In this document: piece by piece, positions 29,204 to 40,661 of the stretch
Position numbering within the stretch: position 1 is the stretch's first letter
Layout: each line of letters opens with the position of its first letter
Assembly: GCA_046350255.1 (NCBI GenBank)
Contig: JAXMAV010000013.1
Span: forward strand, 1 to 64,000
Length of the DNA: 64,000 nucleotides
Source of the DNA: CALDUY01 sp046350255
GTDB taxonomy: Bacteria; Planctomycetota; Planctomycetia; Gemmatales; Gemmataceae
Direction of reading: 5' to 3'
Position numbers and translations under genes: made by a program
Notes under the pieces: model-generated
Seen by the model: the letters and a program-made list of their open reading frames with translations, nothing else
Told to the model about the DNA's origin: nothing
Database searches by the model: none

Positions 29204-31093
29204 ATGGCACGAGGGCTGGTGCTTCTCCTCCTGGTCGGTCCTGCCTGCCTGGCGCGAGCGGACGACTGGCCGCACCTTCGAGGGCCGCGCTACGACGCCG
29301 TTTCTGACGAGACTGGGCTGGCCGTTCCGTGGGGCCAGACCGGGCCGCCCCGGCTGTGGACACGCGATCTCGGCCAGGGATACTCGGGATTCGTGGCCGT
29401 GGGCGATCGGGTGTGGACCCAGGTGCAAACCCACGTGGCCATGTATGTGCTGTGCCTGGAGGCCGACACCGGCGCGGAGATCTGGCGCCAGCGCGTGGGC
29501 TGGCCCTGGCAACCAGCGGGTGCGTACCCTGGGCCGTACGCTACCCCCACCTGGCACGCCGGACGCATCTACTACTCCACGCCCACAGGGCAGCTAGGCT
29601 GCCTGGAGGCCGACACCGGCCGCTCGCGCTGGACTGTCGAGCTGCGCCAGCGCTTCGGCGGCAAGGGAACCGGGTTTGGCTATGCGGCCACGCCCCTGGT
29701 CGAGGAAGGCCGGGTGTTCGTCCCGGTGGGAGGTACGGGAGCCAGTGTGGTGGCACTGGATGCAAACACGGGAGCCACGCGCTGGGCCGTGGGAGACGAT
29801 CCGGCCAGCTACTGCCCCATCTATCCGATCACGGTCGAGGGACGCCGGCAGATCGTTGCCTACCTGCAGAACAGCATCACCGCGCACGACCCGGCCACCG
29901 GCCGCCTGCTCTGGCGCGAGGCGCTTTCTACCGATTACGACGAACACTCGGCCTGGCCGCTCTTCGCCGATGGCAAGCTGTTGCTGTCGGCCCCCTTTCG
30001 CGCGGGGGCCCGGCTGTTTCACGTCGGTCCAGACAGCGTGAAGACCGCCTGGCTCAGCCGCGAGCTGTCGAACGATGTGTGCTCGAGCGTGTTCTACCGC
30101 GGCCAGGTTTACGGGTTCGACCTGCACCAGCTTCAGGCCAGCGCTCACCGGGCCTCGCGCGGACGATTCAAGTGCCTGGATTTCGCCACGGGCCAGCTGC
30201 GCTGGCAGACGGATCGCGTGGGCCAGGCGACCGTTCTGGTGGCGGATGGCAAACTCCTGCTGCTGAACGACACCGGCACTCTGATCGTCGCGCGAGCCCA
30301 GGCGGAGCAGTACGAGGAGCTATCCCGGGCGAAGCTCCTATCCGGCGGTATCTGCTGGACGCCGCCGACGCTGGCGCGGGGCCGTCTCTTCCTGCGCAAT
30401 CATCACCAGGCCTGCTGTGTGTTCCTCGGGGCGGAAGTAGACCTACCTTCCTCCCCGGACGGAGCCACAGTCGAGCTTCCGCCGCTGGAGTTCGACCGCA
30501 GCTGGTTGTTGCCCCACGAACCAGAATTTCCCCATGACGCGCCTACAGCAATCCAGTTGGGGGGCTGGTTCGTCTGGATCATGGGAGGCGTGTTCGGCCC
30601 GGCTCTGCTGGCCACCGCGGGCGTCGCTCTGGTCCGATGGTGGCTGCGCCGACCCAACCCCGGTCGCCACGCGGGTATCATCCTGGCCGGGACAGCCTTT
30701 GTGCTGGGCCTGCTGGGCACGACCGGTTTCAGCCTCCTGGCCAATGGTCTGGTGTTGACCTGGCCAGCCTCGCTGTATGTCGCGCTTCGGGTGACCGTGG
30801 GAACGATCACCTGGGCCGAGAGTCAACCCAACCGTCGCCGGGCGCGCCGCTGGTCTCGGGCCGTGGGGCTGGGGTTCCTCCTGCTTTGCCTGGCCTACTA
30901 TCAGGTGTGTCTGCTGGTGGGCTATGTGGTGGTGTGGTGCTTCCTGGCCGGCTTCCTGCCTGGGCTACCGTTCGTGGTCCTGGCTTCCCGGCAGGAGCGA
31001 CTGACCCGGGCGGTGCTGATCGATGTCCTGGGATTCGCCGTGTTCTTCGGGAGCGCCGGCCTGCTGCCGTGGCTGAAGTCCCATACCGGATGA
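29204..31093 (+). CDS. PQQ-like beta-propeller protein with C-terminal membrane domain
   Basis: About 629 residues. A signal peptide begins at ATG 29204 (MARGLVLLLLVGPACLARA), and AGAGGGA-like ribosome site precedes it; the frame continues upstream inside lutC, so that longer start is rejected. The mature part begins DDWPHLRGPRYDAVSDETGL, a typical start of planctomycete PQQ-type propellers, with blades carrying VWTQVQTH-, LEADTGAEIWRQRVG and LDANTGATRWAVG-like repeats. After residue 470 come several hydrophobic helices (FVWIMGGVFGPALL, AGTAFVLGLLGTTGFSLL, VVWCFLAGFLPGLPF). It is probably a membrane-anchored periplasmic propeller with an unknown role; haem or PQQ binding is not shown. Confidence 0.88.
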   Translation: MARGLVLLLLVGPACLARADDWPHLRGPRYDAVSDETGLAVPWGQTGPPRLWTRDLGQGYSGFVAVGDRVWTQVQTHVAMYVLCLEADTGAEIWRQRVGWPWQPAGAYPGPYATPTWHAGRIYYSTPTGQLGCLEADTGRSRWTVELRQRFGGKGTGFGYAATPLVEEGRVFVPVGGTGASVVALDANTGATRWAVGDDPASYCPIYPITVEGRRQIVAYLQNSITAHDPATGRLLWREALSTDYDEHSAWPLFADGKLLLSAPFRAGARLFHVGPDSVKTAWLSRELSNDVCSSVFYRGQVYGFDLHQLQASAHRASRGRFKCLDFATGQLRWQTDRVGQATVLVADGKLLLLNDTGTLIVARAQAEQYEELSRAKLLSGGICWTPPTLARGRLFLRNHHQACCVFLGAEVDLPSSPDGATVELPPLEFDRSWLLPHEPEFPHDAPTAIQLGGWFVWIMGGVFGPALLATAGVALVRWWLRRPNPGRHAGIILAGTAFVLGLLGTTGFSLLANGLVLTWPASLYVALRVTVGTITWAESQPNRRRARRWSRAVGLGFLLLCLAYYQVCLLVGYVVVWCFLAGFLPGLPFVVLASRQERLTRAVLIDVLGFAVFFGSAGLLPWLKSHTG

Positions 31094-31133
31094 GCAACCT
31101 GCGACCAGGAGTACCTGGCGGAAAGGATAGACC

Positions 31134-31523
31134 ATGTTAGCTCGACTGATCCTGTGGCTGACCGCGTTGCTTCTGGGAGGCGGATCGCCCGAGCCGGGAC
31201 CAGCCGCGCCCCAGCCTCCGAAGGCCGACATTCGCGGAGTGATTCACTCCATCACCCTGGAGGCAGGCAAGGGCAAGCAGATTATCGGGGTGATGCGCGT
31301 GGAGGGGGTCAAGGAGGCCGACACGCAGGTGGACAAGGCCATGGTTCGCCTGACGCGGACGACGAAGCTGTACCGCTGGGTCGAGGGGAAAAAGAAAGAA
31401 ATCCGCGCCGAAGATCTGAAGAAGGGTAGCCGGGTGCAGTGCAACTTTTCCGGTCCAGTGGCCGAGTCCTACCCTGTGCAGGGCAACGCTGGCGAGGTAC
31501 TCCTGCTGGCCGATAAGGAGTAA
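31134..31523 (+). CDS. Small exported protein, DUF3221/YobA-like
   Basis: 129 residues with a hydrophobic leader (MLARLILWLTALLLGGG) and a Pro-rich linker. The rest is a small beta domain, with HSITLEAGKGKQIIGVMRVEG, AMVRLTRTTKLYRW, LKKGSRVQCNFSGPVAESYPVQGNAGEVLLL. The pattern (a D-x-x-x-V-x-L-T turn, then -xG-x-V-x-SYP-Q) resembles the OB-like fold of DUF3221/YobA proteins. Function unknown. AAGGA seven bases before the ATG. Last gene of the plus-strand run. Confidence 0.75.
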   Translation: MLARLILWLTALLLGGGSPEPGPAAPQPPKADIRGVIHSITLEAGKGKQIIGVMRVEGVKEADTQVDKAMVRLTRTTKLYRWVEGKKKEIRAEDLKKGSRVQCNFSGPVAESYPVQGNAGEVLLLADKE

Positions 31524-31556
31524 CGCGGACGGGCAAGAGCACCTGGAAAACATCAG

Positions 31557-31596
31557 GGAGGTCGGAGAGAGGATGGCGTCCTTCTCTCCGACCTCC
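31557..31596. terminator. Perfect hairpin between convergent genes
   Basis: A 14-bp perfect stem (31557-31570 with 31583-31596, sequence GGAGGTCGGAGAGA) around a 12-nt loop, in the 103-bp gap between the plus-strand run and the oxidase cluster. No long T-run on either side, but the location between convergent genes suggests a bidirectional terminator. Confidence 0.65.
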
Positions 31597-31626
31597 TTGC
31601 AGTTGGGCCGACGGCCTCCCTCGCGA

Positions 31627-31956
31627 TCAACGCGGCGGCGACACGGTCTGCGGGTAGGCCCGGACCGGGAGCCAGTCGCGGGTCCAGTAGTCCAGGCCGG
31701 TCAGAACGATCATGACGGCCAGGAACAGCACACCTGCGCCAATCACCAGCCAGGTCAGGCGATCGGTGTGGATCAGGTGCATGAAGAACAACCCGACGAG
31801 AATCGTCTTGGCCGTAGCGATACCAAGGGCCACGGGAATTTCCCAGACGCCCAGGTGGCCCTGCGTTGCGATGTACACTGTCAACGCAGTGAGGCAGAGC
31901 AGGATCACGTAGATCGTCACGTAGGTGCGAACGGAAATCGGCTGGTGTGCTGCCAT
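31627..31956 (-). CDS. Cytochrome c oxidase subunit IV family protein
   Basis: Small membrane subunit (109 residues) with three helices. The prokaryotic subunit-IV pattern is seen: N-terminal YVTIYVILLCLTALTVYIA, then IATAKTILVGLFFMHLIHTDRLTW with the hallmark FFMHL, and a C-terminal helix. Seven bases after subunit III; last gene of the ACIII-caa3 cluster. Confidence 0.93.
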   Translation of the reverse strand: MAAHQPISVRTYVTIYVILLCLTALTVYIATQGHLGVWEIPVALGIATAKTILVGLFFMHLIHTDRLTWLVIGAGVLFLAVMIVLTGLDYWTRDWLPVRAYPQTVSPPR

Positions 31957-31963
31957 GACGGCC

Positions 31964-32687
31964 TCAGTTTCGCATCAGGTAGAGAAGGGGGAAGACGAAG
32001 ATCCAGACGACATCGACGAAGTGCCAGTACAGGCCCGAGATCTCGATCGGCCCCCAATCGGCAGTGCCAAACCCCGCATAGGTCATCGCGAAGTAGAGCT
32101 GGATCCCTAGCACGGCCAAGCCGACGATCATGTGCAGGGCGTGCAGGCCGGTGATCGAGAAGTAGAAGATGAAGAACATCTGCATGGTCTTCACCTTCTC
32201 GGAAGGCATCACGGTCTTGCCGTCACGTTCCAGCAGCGGATCGCCGTGGTGGTCCTTGCCGAAGGTGGAGCCCAGGATGTTCCCAGGCACCAGGCCGGCT
32301 TCGTACTCGTGGTACCACTCGAAACCCTTGAAGACGAGAAAGGCCGTGCCGAACACCAGCGTCAGCCCCAGGAAGAGCTGCAGCAGCCGACGGTTGCCCA
32401 TCTGGCCGGACCAGACCGCCAGGGCCATGGTCAGACTGCTGGTGAGCAGAACGGCGGTATTGATGCCACCCACGACGGCATTGAGTCGGGCGCTTCCCTC
32501 GGTGAACGCATCGGGTGTGCGATACCGCAGCATGGCGTAGGCGGTGAAGACACCGCCGAAGAACAGGATTTCCGAGGCCAGGAACAGCCACATCCCCAGC
32601 GAGTTGACTTCGCGCTGTTGCTCGAGGTTCTCGAAGTGGTGAGCGACGAGATGCTGTTCGTCGTGTTGGCCAGCGACGGTGGCAGTG

Positions 32688-32698
<11 letters not shown>
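31964..32698 (-). CDS. ctaE: Cytochrome c oxidase subunit III
   Basis: Heme-copper oxidase subunit III, 244 residues and five or so helices. Family motifs: LGMWLFLASEILFFGGVFTAY, GLHALHMIVGLAVLG, and YWHFVDVVWIFVFPLLYL at the end. It begins with a TTG codon (32698); GGAGG lies six bases upstream, and no ATG or GTG lies near, so TTG is well supported. Start overlaps the end of subunit I by 11 bases. Confidence 0.95.
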
Positions 32699-34340
<1,642 letters not shown>

Positions 34341-34420
34341 GCGGTCGCTCCAGTTAACTTCCTCACGAGGAGGCAGACGATTCGCGAGGATTGGCGGTCG
34401 ATTCCAGGGGGCGAGGATGG

Positions 34421-35491
34421 CTACTTCTTGTCGACGGGTTTGGCGCCCTTGTCCTTGTCTGGCGTCTTCTCCTTTTCGGGCGCCTTGTCCTTCTCCTTGG
34501 GCTTGGCCGGAGCCTCTTCCACCGCGGGCGGGTCGGCATGCTCGACTCGCGAGGGGGTTTCGCCCGTCTTGAGCGACTTGAGATACGCCACCAGGCGGAT
34601 CAGATCGTCCTCGTTGACCTGTTCCTTGTAGGTCGGCATGATCGGCCGCCAGCCCGCCCGAACCTTGTTGGCCGGGTAGAGGATCGACTCACGCAGGTAC
34701 GACTCGTCAGCCAGAGCCGTCCGGCCATTCTCCAGGGCCACGCGCTTCCCAAAGATGTTCTCGAGGATCGGTGCCCGATTGTTGGCCTCGGGATGATGGC
34801 AGGTGACGCACTGCAGCTTCTGGAACAGCTGCCGGCCCTGCAGCGCCAGCGAGCGGTCGGCTCGTTCGGTGAGCCACTGTTCGTACTCTTCAGGCTGCAT
34901 GACCACGACCTTACCGATCATGCGAGCGTGATCGGTGCCGCAATACAACACACAGAAGAGATGATACGTGCCTGGTTTGGTCGCCTCGAACCAGCTGTAG
35001 GTATACTTGCCGGGCACGGCGTCCATCTTGACGCGGAAAGCAGGCACCGCGAAGTCGTGGATGACATCCTCAGAGGTCATGATCAGCTTGATGGGCCGAC
35101 CCAGCGGGATGTGCAGGGTGTTGATTTCGCGCTGACCACCGGGATGTTGCAGGTGCCACATCCATTGCTTGCCCGTCACGTAGACTTCCAGAGCATTCTC
35201 GGGTGTCCGCATGATGTCGAAGTAGACCGCCGCTCCCCAGAAGAAGACGATCATCACGATGATCAGCGGCACACCGGTCCAGAACAATTCGAGGGGCGTG
35301 GAGCCGTGGATCGGCGTGGGAACATAGTCTTCCCGCACACGTCGATAGCGGACGGCGAAGAGGAGCAGCATGGCCGCGATCAGCAGGCCGAAGAACACAC
35401 AGATCCCGACGATAAACCAGAACAGGCCATCGACGCGGGGGGCCATCGTCGATGCTTGCTCGGGCAGAAGGACAAAGTCGGTATTCATCAT
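34421..35491 (-). CDS. ctaC: Cytochrome c oxidase subunit II with fused cytochrome c
   Basis: Two N-terminal helices (LFWFIVGICVFFGLLIAAML, WTGVPLIIVMIVFFWGA), then the cupredoxin CuA domain and a C-terminal monohaem cytochrome c, the caa3 layout. CuA ligands are HDFAVPAFRVKMD (first His) and FCVLYCGTDHARMIG. In the latter, the canonical CxExC is CVLYC: the conserved Glu, whose backbone oxygen binds CuA, is Leu. Haem c is at LQCVTCHHPEANNRAP, with the distal Met likely in IMPTYKEQVNEDDL. The last 50 residues are a Lys/Glu/Pro-rich tail. 10 bases separate it from SCO. Confidence 0.95.
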   Translation of the reverse strand: MMNTDFVLLPEQASTMAPRVDGLFWFIVGICVFFGLLIAAMLLLFAVRYRRVREDYVPTPIHGSTPLELFWTGVPLIIVMIVFFWGAAVYFDIMRTPENALEVYVTGKQWMWHLQHPGGQREINTLHIPLGRPIKLIMTSEDVIHDFAVPAFRVKMDAVPGKYTYSWFEATKPGTYHLFCVLYCGTDHARMIGKVVVMQPEEYEQWLTERADRSLALQGRQLFQKLQCVTCHHPEANNRAPILENIFGKRVALENGRTALADESYLRESILYPANKVRAGWRPIMPTYKEQVNEDDLIRLVAYLKSLKTGETPSRVEHADPPAVEEAPAKPKEKDKAPEKEKTPDKDKGAKPVDKK

Positions 35492-35501
35492 CGCATCTCG
35501 T

Positions 35502-36380
35502 TCAGTTGTTCCACGACTTGGCTGCAGCTACCGCGATGGGCTGCTCCAGGGAGGGCGGTGCAGTAGCGGGCCGACGAAATCCGGTCGCCAGCCAGAACAC
35601 AAGGACAGCCAGCGCTGTGAGCACGCCAGCCCCCTTCACGATGGTCAGCACCTGGGCCGAATACTGGCCCTTGGTGGCGTCAAACACGAAGCAGGGTAGC
35701 AGTACCTGGTCGATCACTCCGGGGGTGATGGTCCCCTGGCCCGCTTCCGCCAGGGCTAGCCGCAGATACAGCGGCCGATAATCCAGGCCAGGGAAGTACC
35801 GGGCCAGGGTGCCTTCCGGCGTGCAGATCAGGATCCCCGAAGCATGGGCGAACTGCTGCTTGGCTTCGTCCCAGACTACCCGGTAACCGACCGAGTCGAG
35901 CAGACGGTCAATCTGCGGCTGTTCGCCCGTGAGGAAGTGCCAACCCGGCTCGCTACCCCGCCGAGCATATTCCTCGACGTAGGCCTCTTTCTTGGCGGCA
36001 GCCAGCTCGGGCTTCTCGCGGGCATCGAAGCTGACCACTACCACGTCGTATTCGCGGCCCACAGTCAGGGTGGCTATGCCACGCAGTCCCTTGACCAGCT
36101 CGTTGAGCACCTCGTTACACAGAGTGGGGCAACGCAGGTAGACCGGAACCAGGATAAAGGGACGATCGTGGCCATAATCGCCCAGCGTGACTGCCTTGCC
36201 GGTCTCGTCCCGGAAGGTGGCATCCAGGGGAAGCTGCGTCCCCATTCGCGGCTTGAACAGCTTCTTGAGGTCGGCGTCGTTGACCGCCCGGGCCGGGCGC
36301 GCGGGAACCAGTGCCTGCGAGGCAACCATACCTCCCACGCCCAGCCCTATCAGGACGATCACAACCACAAGCTTCTTCAT
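35502..36380 (-). CDS. SCO1/SenC family copper chaperone
   Basis: Membrane-anchored thioredoxin-fold protein that loads copper into the CuA site. N-terminal anchor (KKLVVVIVLIGLGVGGMVA), then the copper-binding YLRCPTLCNEV (CxxxC) and the distal His expected near FAHASGILICTPEG. Unlike the simplest SCO proteins it has a C-terminal transmembrane helix (VLTALAVLVFWLATGF). ATG at 36380 is chosen over the GTG at 36383: GGAGG stands about six bases before it, and the start shares bases with the upstream stop (TGATG). Confidence 0.93.
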   Translation of the reverse strand: MKKLVVVIVLIGLGVGGMVASQALVPARPARAVNDADLKKLFKPRMGTQLPLDATFRDETGKAVTLGDYGHDRPFILVPVYLRCPTLCNEVLNELVKGLRGIATLTVGREYDVVVVSFDAREKPELAAAKKEAYVEEYARRGSEPGWHFLTGEQPQIDRLLDSVGYRVVWDEAKQQFAHASGILICTPEGTLARYFPGLDYRPLYLRLALAEAGQGTITPGVIDQVLLPCFVFDATKGQYSAQVLTIVKGAGVLTALAVLVFWLATGFRRPATAPPSLEQPIAVAAAKSWNN

Positions 36381-36874
36381 CACCAGCCTCCGGTATCCTC
36401 ACGGCCGGCGGCAGCCTTGCTGGGCAAGCGGGGGCTGAACGTGGCCGGAGGAGTGGCCTTTTCTTCCTTCTTGGCGGCCAGCCTGGTCACCTGGGCCATG
36501 GCCTGCTGAATGGGCTCAATTTTTCGCGCGGCGTCGCCATGTTCCAGCAAGTGCTGCTGGTCGGCGTAGTACTCGGCGGCACGCGGCGGGAACAGGGCTA
36601 CCTTCTTCAGGCGGATGTCTTCCAGCGCCTCTAGCCGGGGTTCGGGAGGTAGCCGATCGGCGTCCACGGCCGCGGGCGGCAGATCGGTCACCTTCAAGGC
36701 AGCTTCCTGACGCAGCAAGGCATTGCCCAGCCAGATCATCGCTACCAGAGACAACGCCGTGGTCACGGTCAGGACGATACCGAAGATCACGATGCCCTGG
36801 AATTCGACGTCCGTCCGCTCGAAACGGACATCGGGGTTGGTCCAGCGAGTGGACTCAGTGCGCGACTGCGCCAT
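36380..36874 (-). CDS. Single-TM protein of the ACIII-caa3 cluster
   Basis: About 164 residues: cytoplasmic start, one helix (IVIFGIVLTVTTALSLVAMIWLG), then a soluble part with PPEPRLEAL, PPRAAEYYADQQHLLE and RKIEPIQQAMAQV. The PPEPRL plus late Pro-Ile/Ala-Met pattern recalls small single-TM proteins common in ACIII operons, which carry such a segment and an IPI-like AM motif near the end; this comparison is from memory, not a search. It could be the ActG-position subunit or an assembly factor. Start overlaps actF by 20 bases; end overlaps SCO. Confidence 0.75.
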   Translation of the reverse strand: MAQSRTESTRWTNPDVRFERTDVEFQGIVIFGIVLTVTTALSLVAMIWLGNALLRQEAALKVTDLPPAAVDADRLPPEPRLEALEDIRLKKVALFPPRAAEYYADQQHLLEHGDAARKIEPIQQAMAQVTRLAAKKEEKATPPATFSPRLPSKAAAGREDTGGW

Positions 36875-38066
36875 GACCAGCACCCTCCGCGTCAGGTTTG
36901 TAAGCAGCCACCAGCGGAGCCTTCCGCAGGTTGAACAGAGTGTAGGCCACGAACAGGCCAGTCAGCCCCACAATGGCCGCCAGGTAGATAAACCGATACA
37001 GAATGGGGATAGCAACCGCTTCCTTGTGGTGGTGGAAGGCCGGCACAATCAACCACAGCAGATCGACCACCCGCATGACCAGCACCAGGCCGGCCACGGT
37101 CGCCAGCCGTCCCCGGTTGCGCTTCACATCCGTGGAGAGCAGCAGGGCGAACGGCAGCGCGAAATGGAAGACCACCAGCAACAACCCCAGGTACTGCCAA
37201 CCATCCTTGAGACGGTAGATGTACCAGGGCACTTCCTCCGGCAGGTTGCCCGACCAGATCAGCAGGAACTGGGAGAACGACAGGTAGGCCCACACCATCA
37301 CGAAGGCCAGCATCAGGCTGCCCAGGTCGCGGAGGTTGTTACCGGACAGCACCCGTTCGACCTCGGGAGACTTGCTCGTCAGAACCAGGAGGATGATGGA
37401 AAAGGCGAAACCCGACAGCACCTGTCCCATGCCGAACATGGCGCCATAAATGGTCGAGTACCACTCTGGCTCGAGCGACATGGCCCAGTCAATGGAGGCG
37501 AAGGTAATGGTCAGCACGTAGAGGACCAGGCCGGGGGCGCTGATCGTCTCGCAGGTACGGTGGATGGCTGGATCCTTACGCGTGTCCTGAGCCCGCGACC
37601 GGGACACCAGCATCCAGGTCAGACCGCACCAGATCACGAAGTAGATGGCGGCACGGATCCAGGCGAACTGCGTGTTCAGGTATAGTGCCTTGTGCTGCAG
37701 ATTGACGCTCTCCTCCACCGCCGAGGGGTTGGCCCACTCGTAGAGGATGGGCAGGCCAAAGGCGATGGGAAGATAGAGCACGGCCATCAGCGGCAGTGTC
37801 GAGGCAGCTGCCTCGAGGGGCCGACGCAGAATGTAGCCCCATTCGCCCCCGGTCAGGTACTGCAACATCAGCACGACCAGGCTGCCCAGAGCGATGCCAA
37901 TCGAGAAGCAGAAGGCCACGAGCCAGGCGCGGAAGGCGTGGTCGCGGATATCCGTATCGGGGTAGACCATGCCGACCGCGGTGATGGCCACGCCGGCTAC
38001 CCCGGCGATCAGGGCCAGTCGTTGCCAGCGGGTGATATCGGAATCGACAGCGGCGGGGGTGCTCAC
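36855..38066 (-). CDS. actF: Alternative complex III subunit ActF
   Basis: NrfD-like polytopic membrane subunit (403 residues, about ten helices) of the quinol:cytochrome c oxidoreductase. ActF-type features: RAWLVAFCFSIGIALGSLVVLMLQYLTGGEWGYILRRP, WIRAAIYFVIWCGLTW, FASIDWAMSLEPEWYSTIYGAMFGMGQ and FSQFLLIWSGNLPEEVPWY (in blocks). In known structures ActF lies next to ActC in the membrane. GTG start overlaps the actE stop (GTGA). Confidence 0.95.
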   Translation of the reverse strand: MSTPAAVDSDITRWQRLALIAGVAGVAITAVGMVYPDTDIRDHAFRAWLVAFCFSIGIALGSLVVLMLQYLTGGEWGYILRRPLEAAASTLPLMAVLYLPIAFGLPILYEWANPSAVEESVNLQHKALYLNTQFAWIRAAIYFVIWCGLTWMLVSRSRAQDTRKDPAIHRTCETISAPGLVLYVLTITFASIDWAMSLEPEWYSTIYGAMFGMGQVLSGFAFSIILLVLTSKSPEVERVLSGNNLRDLGSLMLAFVMVWAYLSFSQFLLIWSGNLPEEVPWYIYRLKDGWQYLGLLLVVFHFALPFALLLSTDVKRNRGRLATVAGLVLVMRVVDLLWLIVPAFHHHKEAVAIPILYRFIYLAAIVGLTGLFVAYTLFNLRKAPLVAAYKPDAEGAGHGAVAH

Positions 38067-38710
38067 TTCTTGGCTCCCTTCTCGGCAGCATCCATTTTTT
38101 GGCGCAGCTCGGGAGACTGGCTGAGCTGCAGGGCGCGGACGTAGCTGACAATGGCCCAGCGGTCGCGCACCGGAATCTGCGAGGCGTGGTCGGGCATGGC
38201 ACCATAACCCCGGGTGATCACGTCATAGATATAGCCGACCGGTACATCGGTCAGATAGCGCGGGTGGGTGGGATCCTTGATCTTGTACCCGCGCGAACGG
38301 CCCTGTTCCTTGTCCTTCCCCGATGCATCCGGCAGGTAGTCCGGCGGTCGGGTGAAGCCTCGCTGCACGATGCGGCCATCGCCATGCCCGGTCATGCCAT
38401 GGCACACCGAGCAGAAAACATTGTAGCGCTCCCGACCACGTTCCAGCACCTTCTCCGAGAGAGGGATGGGATAGTCGGTGACGAACTCACCCGTGGCCGT
38501 CTTGCCCTCGTACAGGGCAGTCTCGGTTCGCAGCTGACCCCGGGCGACGGTGCCGGCCACCACCGGGCGCGAGGAGCGCCCGTCATCAAAGAACGAGTTG
38601 GGTTGCAACGGTTTGAACCCAGCCGATTCTCCCATCTGCTGCGAGCAGGCGGGGAGCAGCAGCAGGCCGACACCCAGGAGCAGCCAGCGCCGCGGTGCGG
38701 GGAACGTCAT
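38063..38710 (-). CDS. actE: Alternative complex III subunit ActE (monohaem cytochrome c lipoprotein)
   Basis: Likely lipoprotein: signal WLLLGVGLLLLPACSQQ with lipobox LPAC. One haem motif, FCSVCHGMTGHGDG (CxxCH), and a distal Met in YGAMPDHASQIPVRDRW. 215 residues. Functions as the exit cytochrome of ACIII, near ActA, and probably passes electrons to the caa3 oxidase. Four-base overlaps with actD and actF. Confidence 0.95.
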   Translation of the reverse strand: MTFPAPRRWLLLGVGLLLLPACSQQMGESAGFKPLQPNSFFDDGRSSRPVVAGTVARGQLRTETALYEGKTATGEFVTDYPIPLSEKVLERGRERYNVFCSVCHGMTGHGDGRIVQRGFTRPPDYLPDASGKDKEQGRSRGYKIKDPTHPRYLTDVPVGYIYDVITRGYGAMPDHASQIPVRDRWAIVSYVRALQLSQSPELRQKMDAAEKGAKK

Positions 38711-39251
38711 TGGGGCACCTCCGTCACTTCGCGGGCACCGAGGCTTTCGAGAAATTGCCGGGTCTTGACCGCGTCGAAGCGCGGATCAATGGCTCGGATG
38801 GCCAGGAAGAAGCGATCCCTGCTGGCCAGGGCGAAGCGCTCGACATGGAACAGCGGGTGATACGGCTCGGGCAGGCCATTCAGGGCCAGCATGCCGAACA
38901 CCGCCGCCAGAGAGGCGCCCAGGATGGTACACTCGAAGGTGACCGGGATGAACATGGGCCAGCTGTGGAACGGCCGACCGCCGATGTTCAGCGGGTAGGT
39001 GTACACACTGGTGATGTACTGGAGCAGGTATCCGCCGATACCGCCCAGGATGCCACCCATCAGCACGACGTACGGCAGAATGGGAGCCCGGTGCCCCAGG
39101 GCGTCCATCAGCCCTTCGATGGGGAAGGGACTGTAGGCATCCATTCGGCGGAAACCCGCGTCACGGGCCTTTTCCGCCGCCTCGACCAGGGCCTGGGCCG
39201 TTTCAAACTCGGCCACCAGGCCATAGGGAGGGAGGAGTTCCTCAGGACTAC

Positions 39252-39255
<4 letters not shown>
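38707..39255 (-). CDS. actD: Alternative complex III subunit ActD (DUF3341)
   Basis: Membrane subunit with two helices (182 residues). Features: GLVAEFETAQALVEAAEKARDAGFRRMDAYSPFPIEGL, GGILGGIGGYLLQYI, NIGGRPFHSWPMFIPVTFECTIL and NGLPEPYHPLFHVERFALASRDRF (read in blocks), all typical of DUF3341. It holds ActC and ActF together in known structures. Confidence 0.96.
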
Positions 39256-40658
<1,403 letters not shown>

Positions 40659-40661
40659 GTG

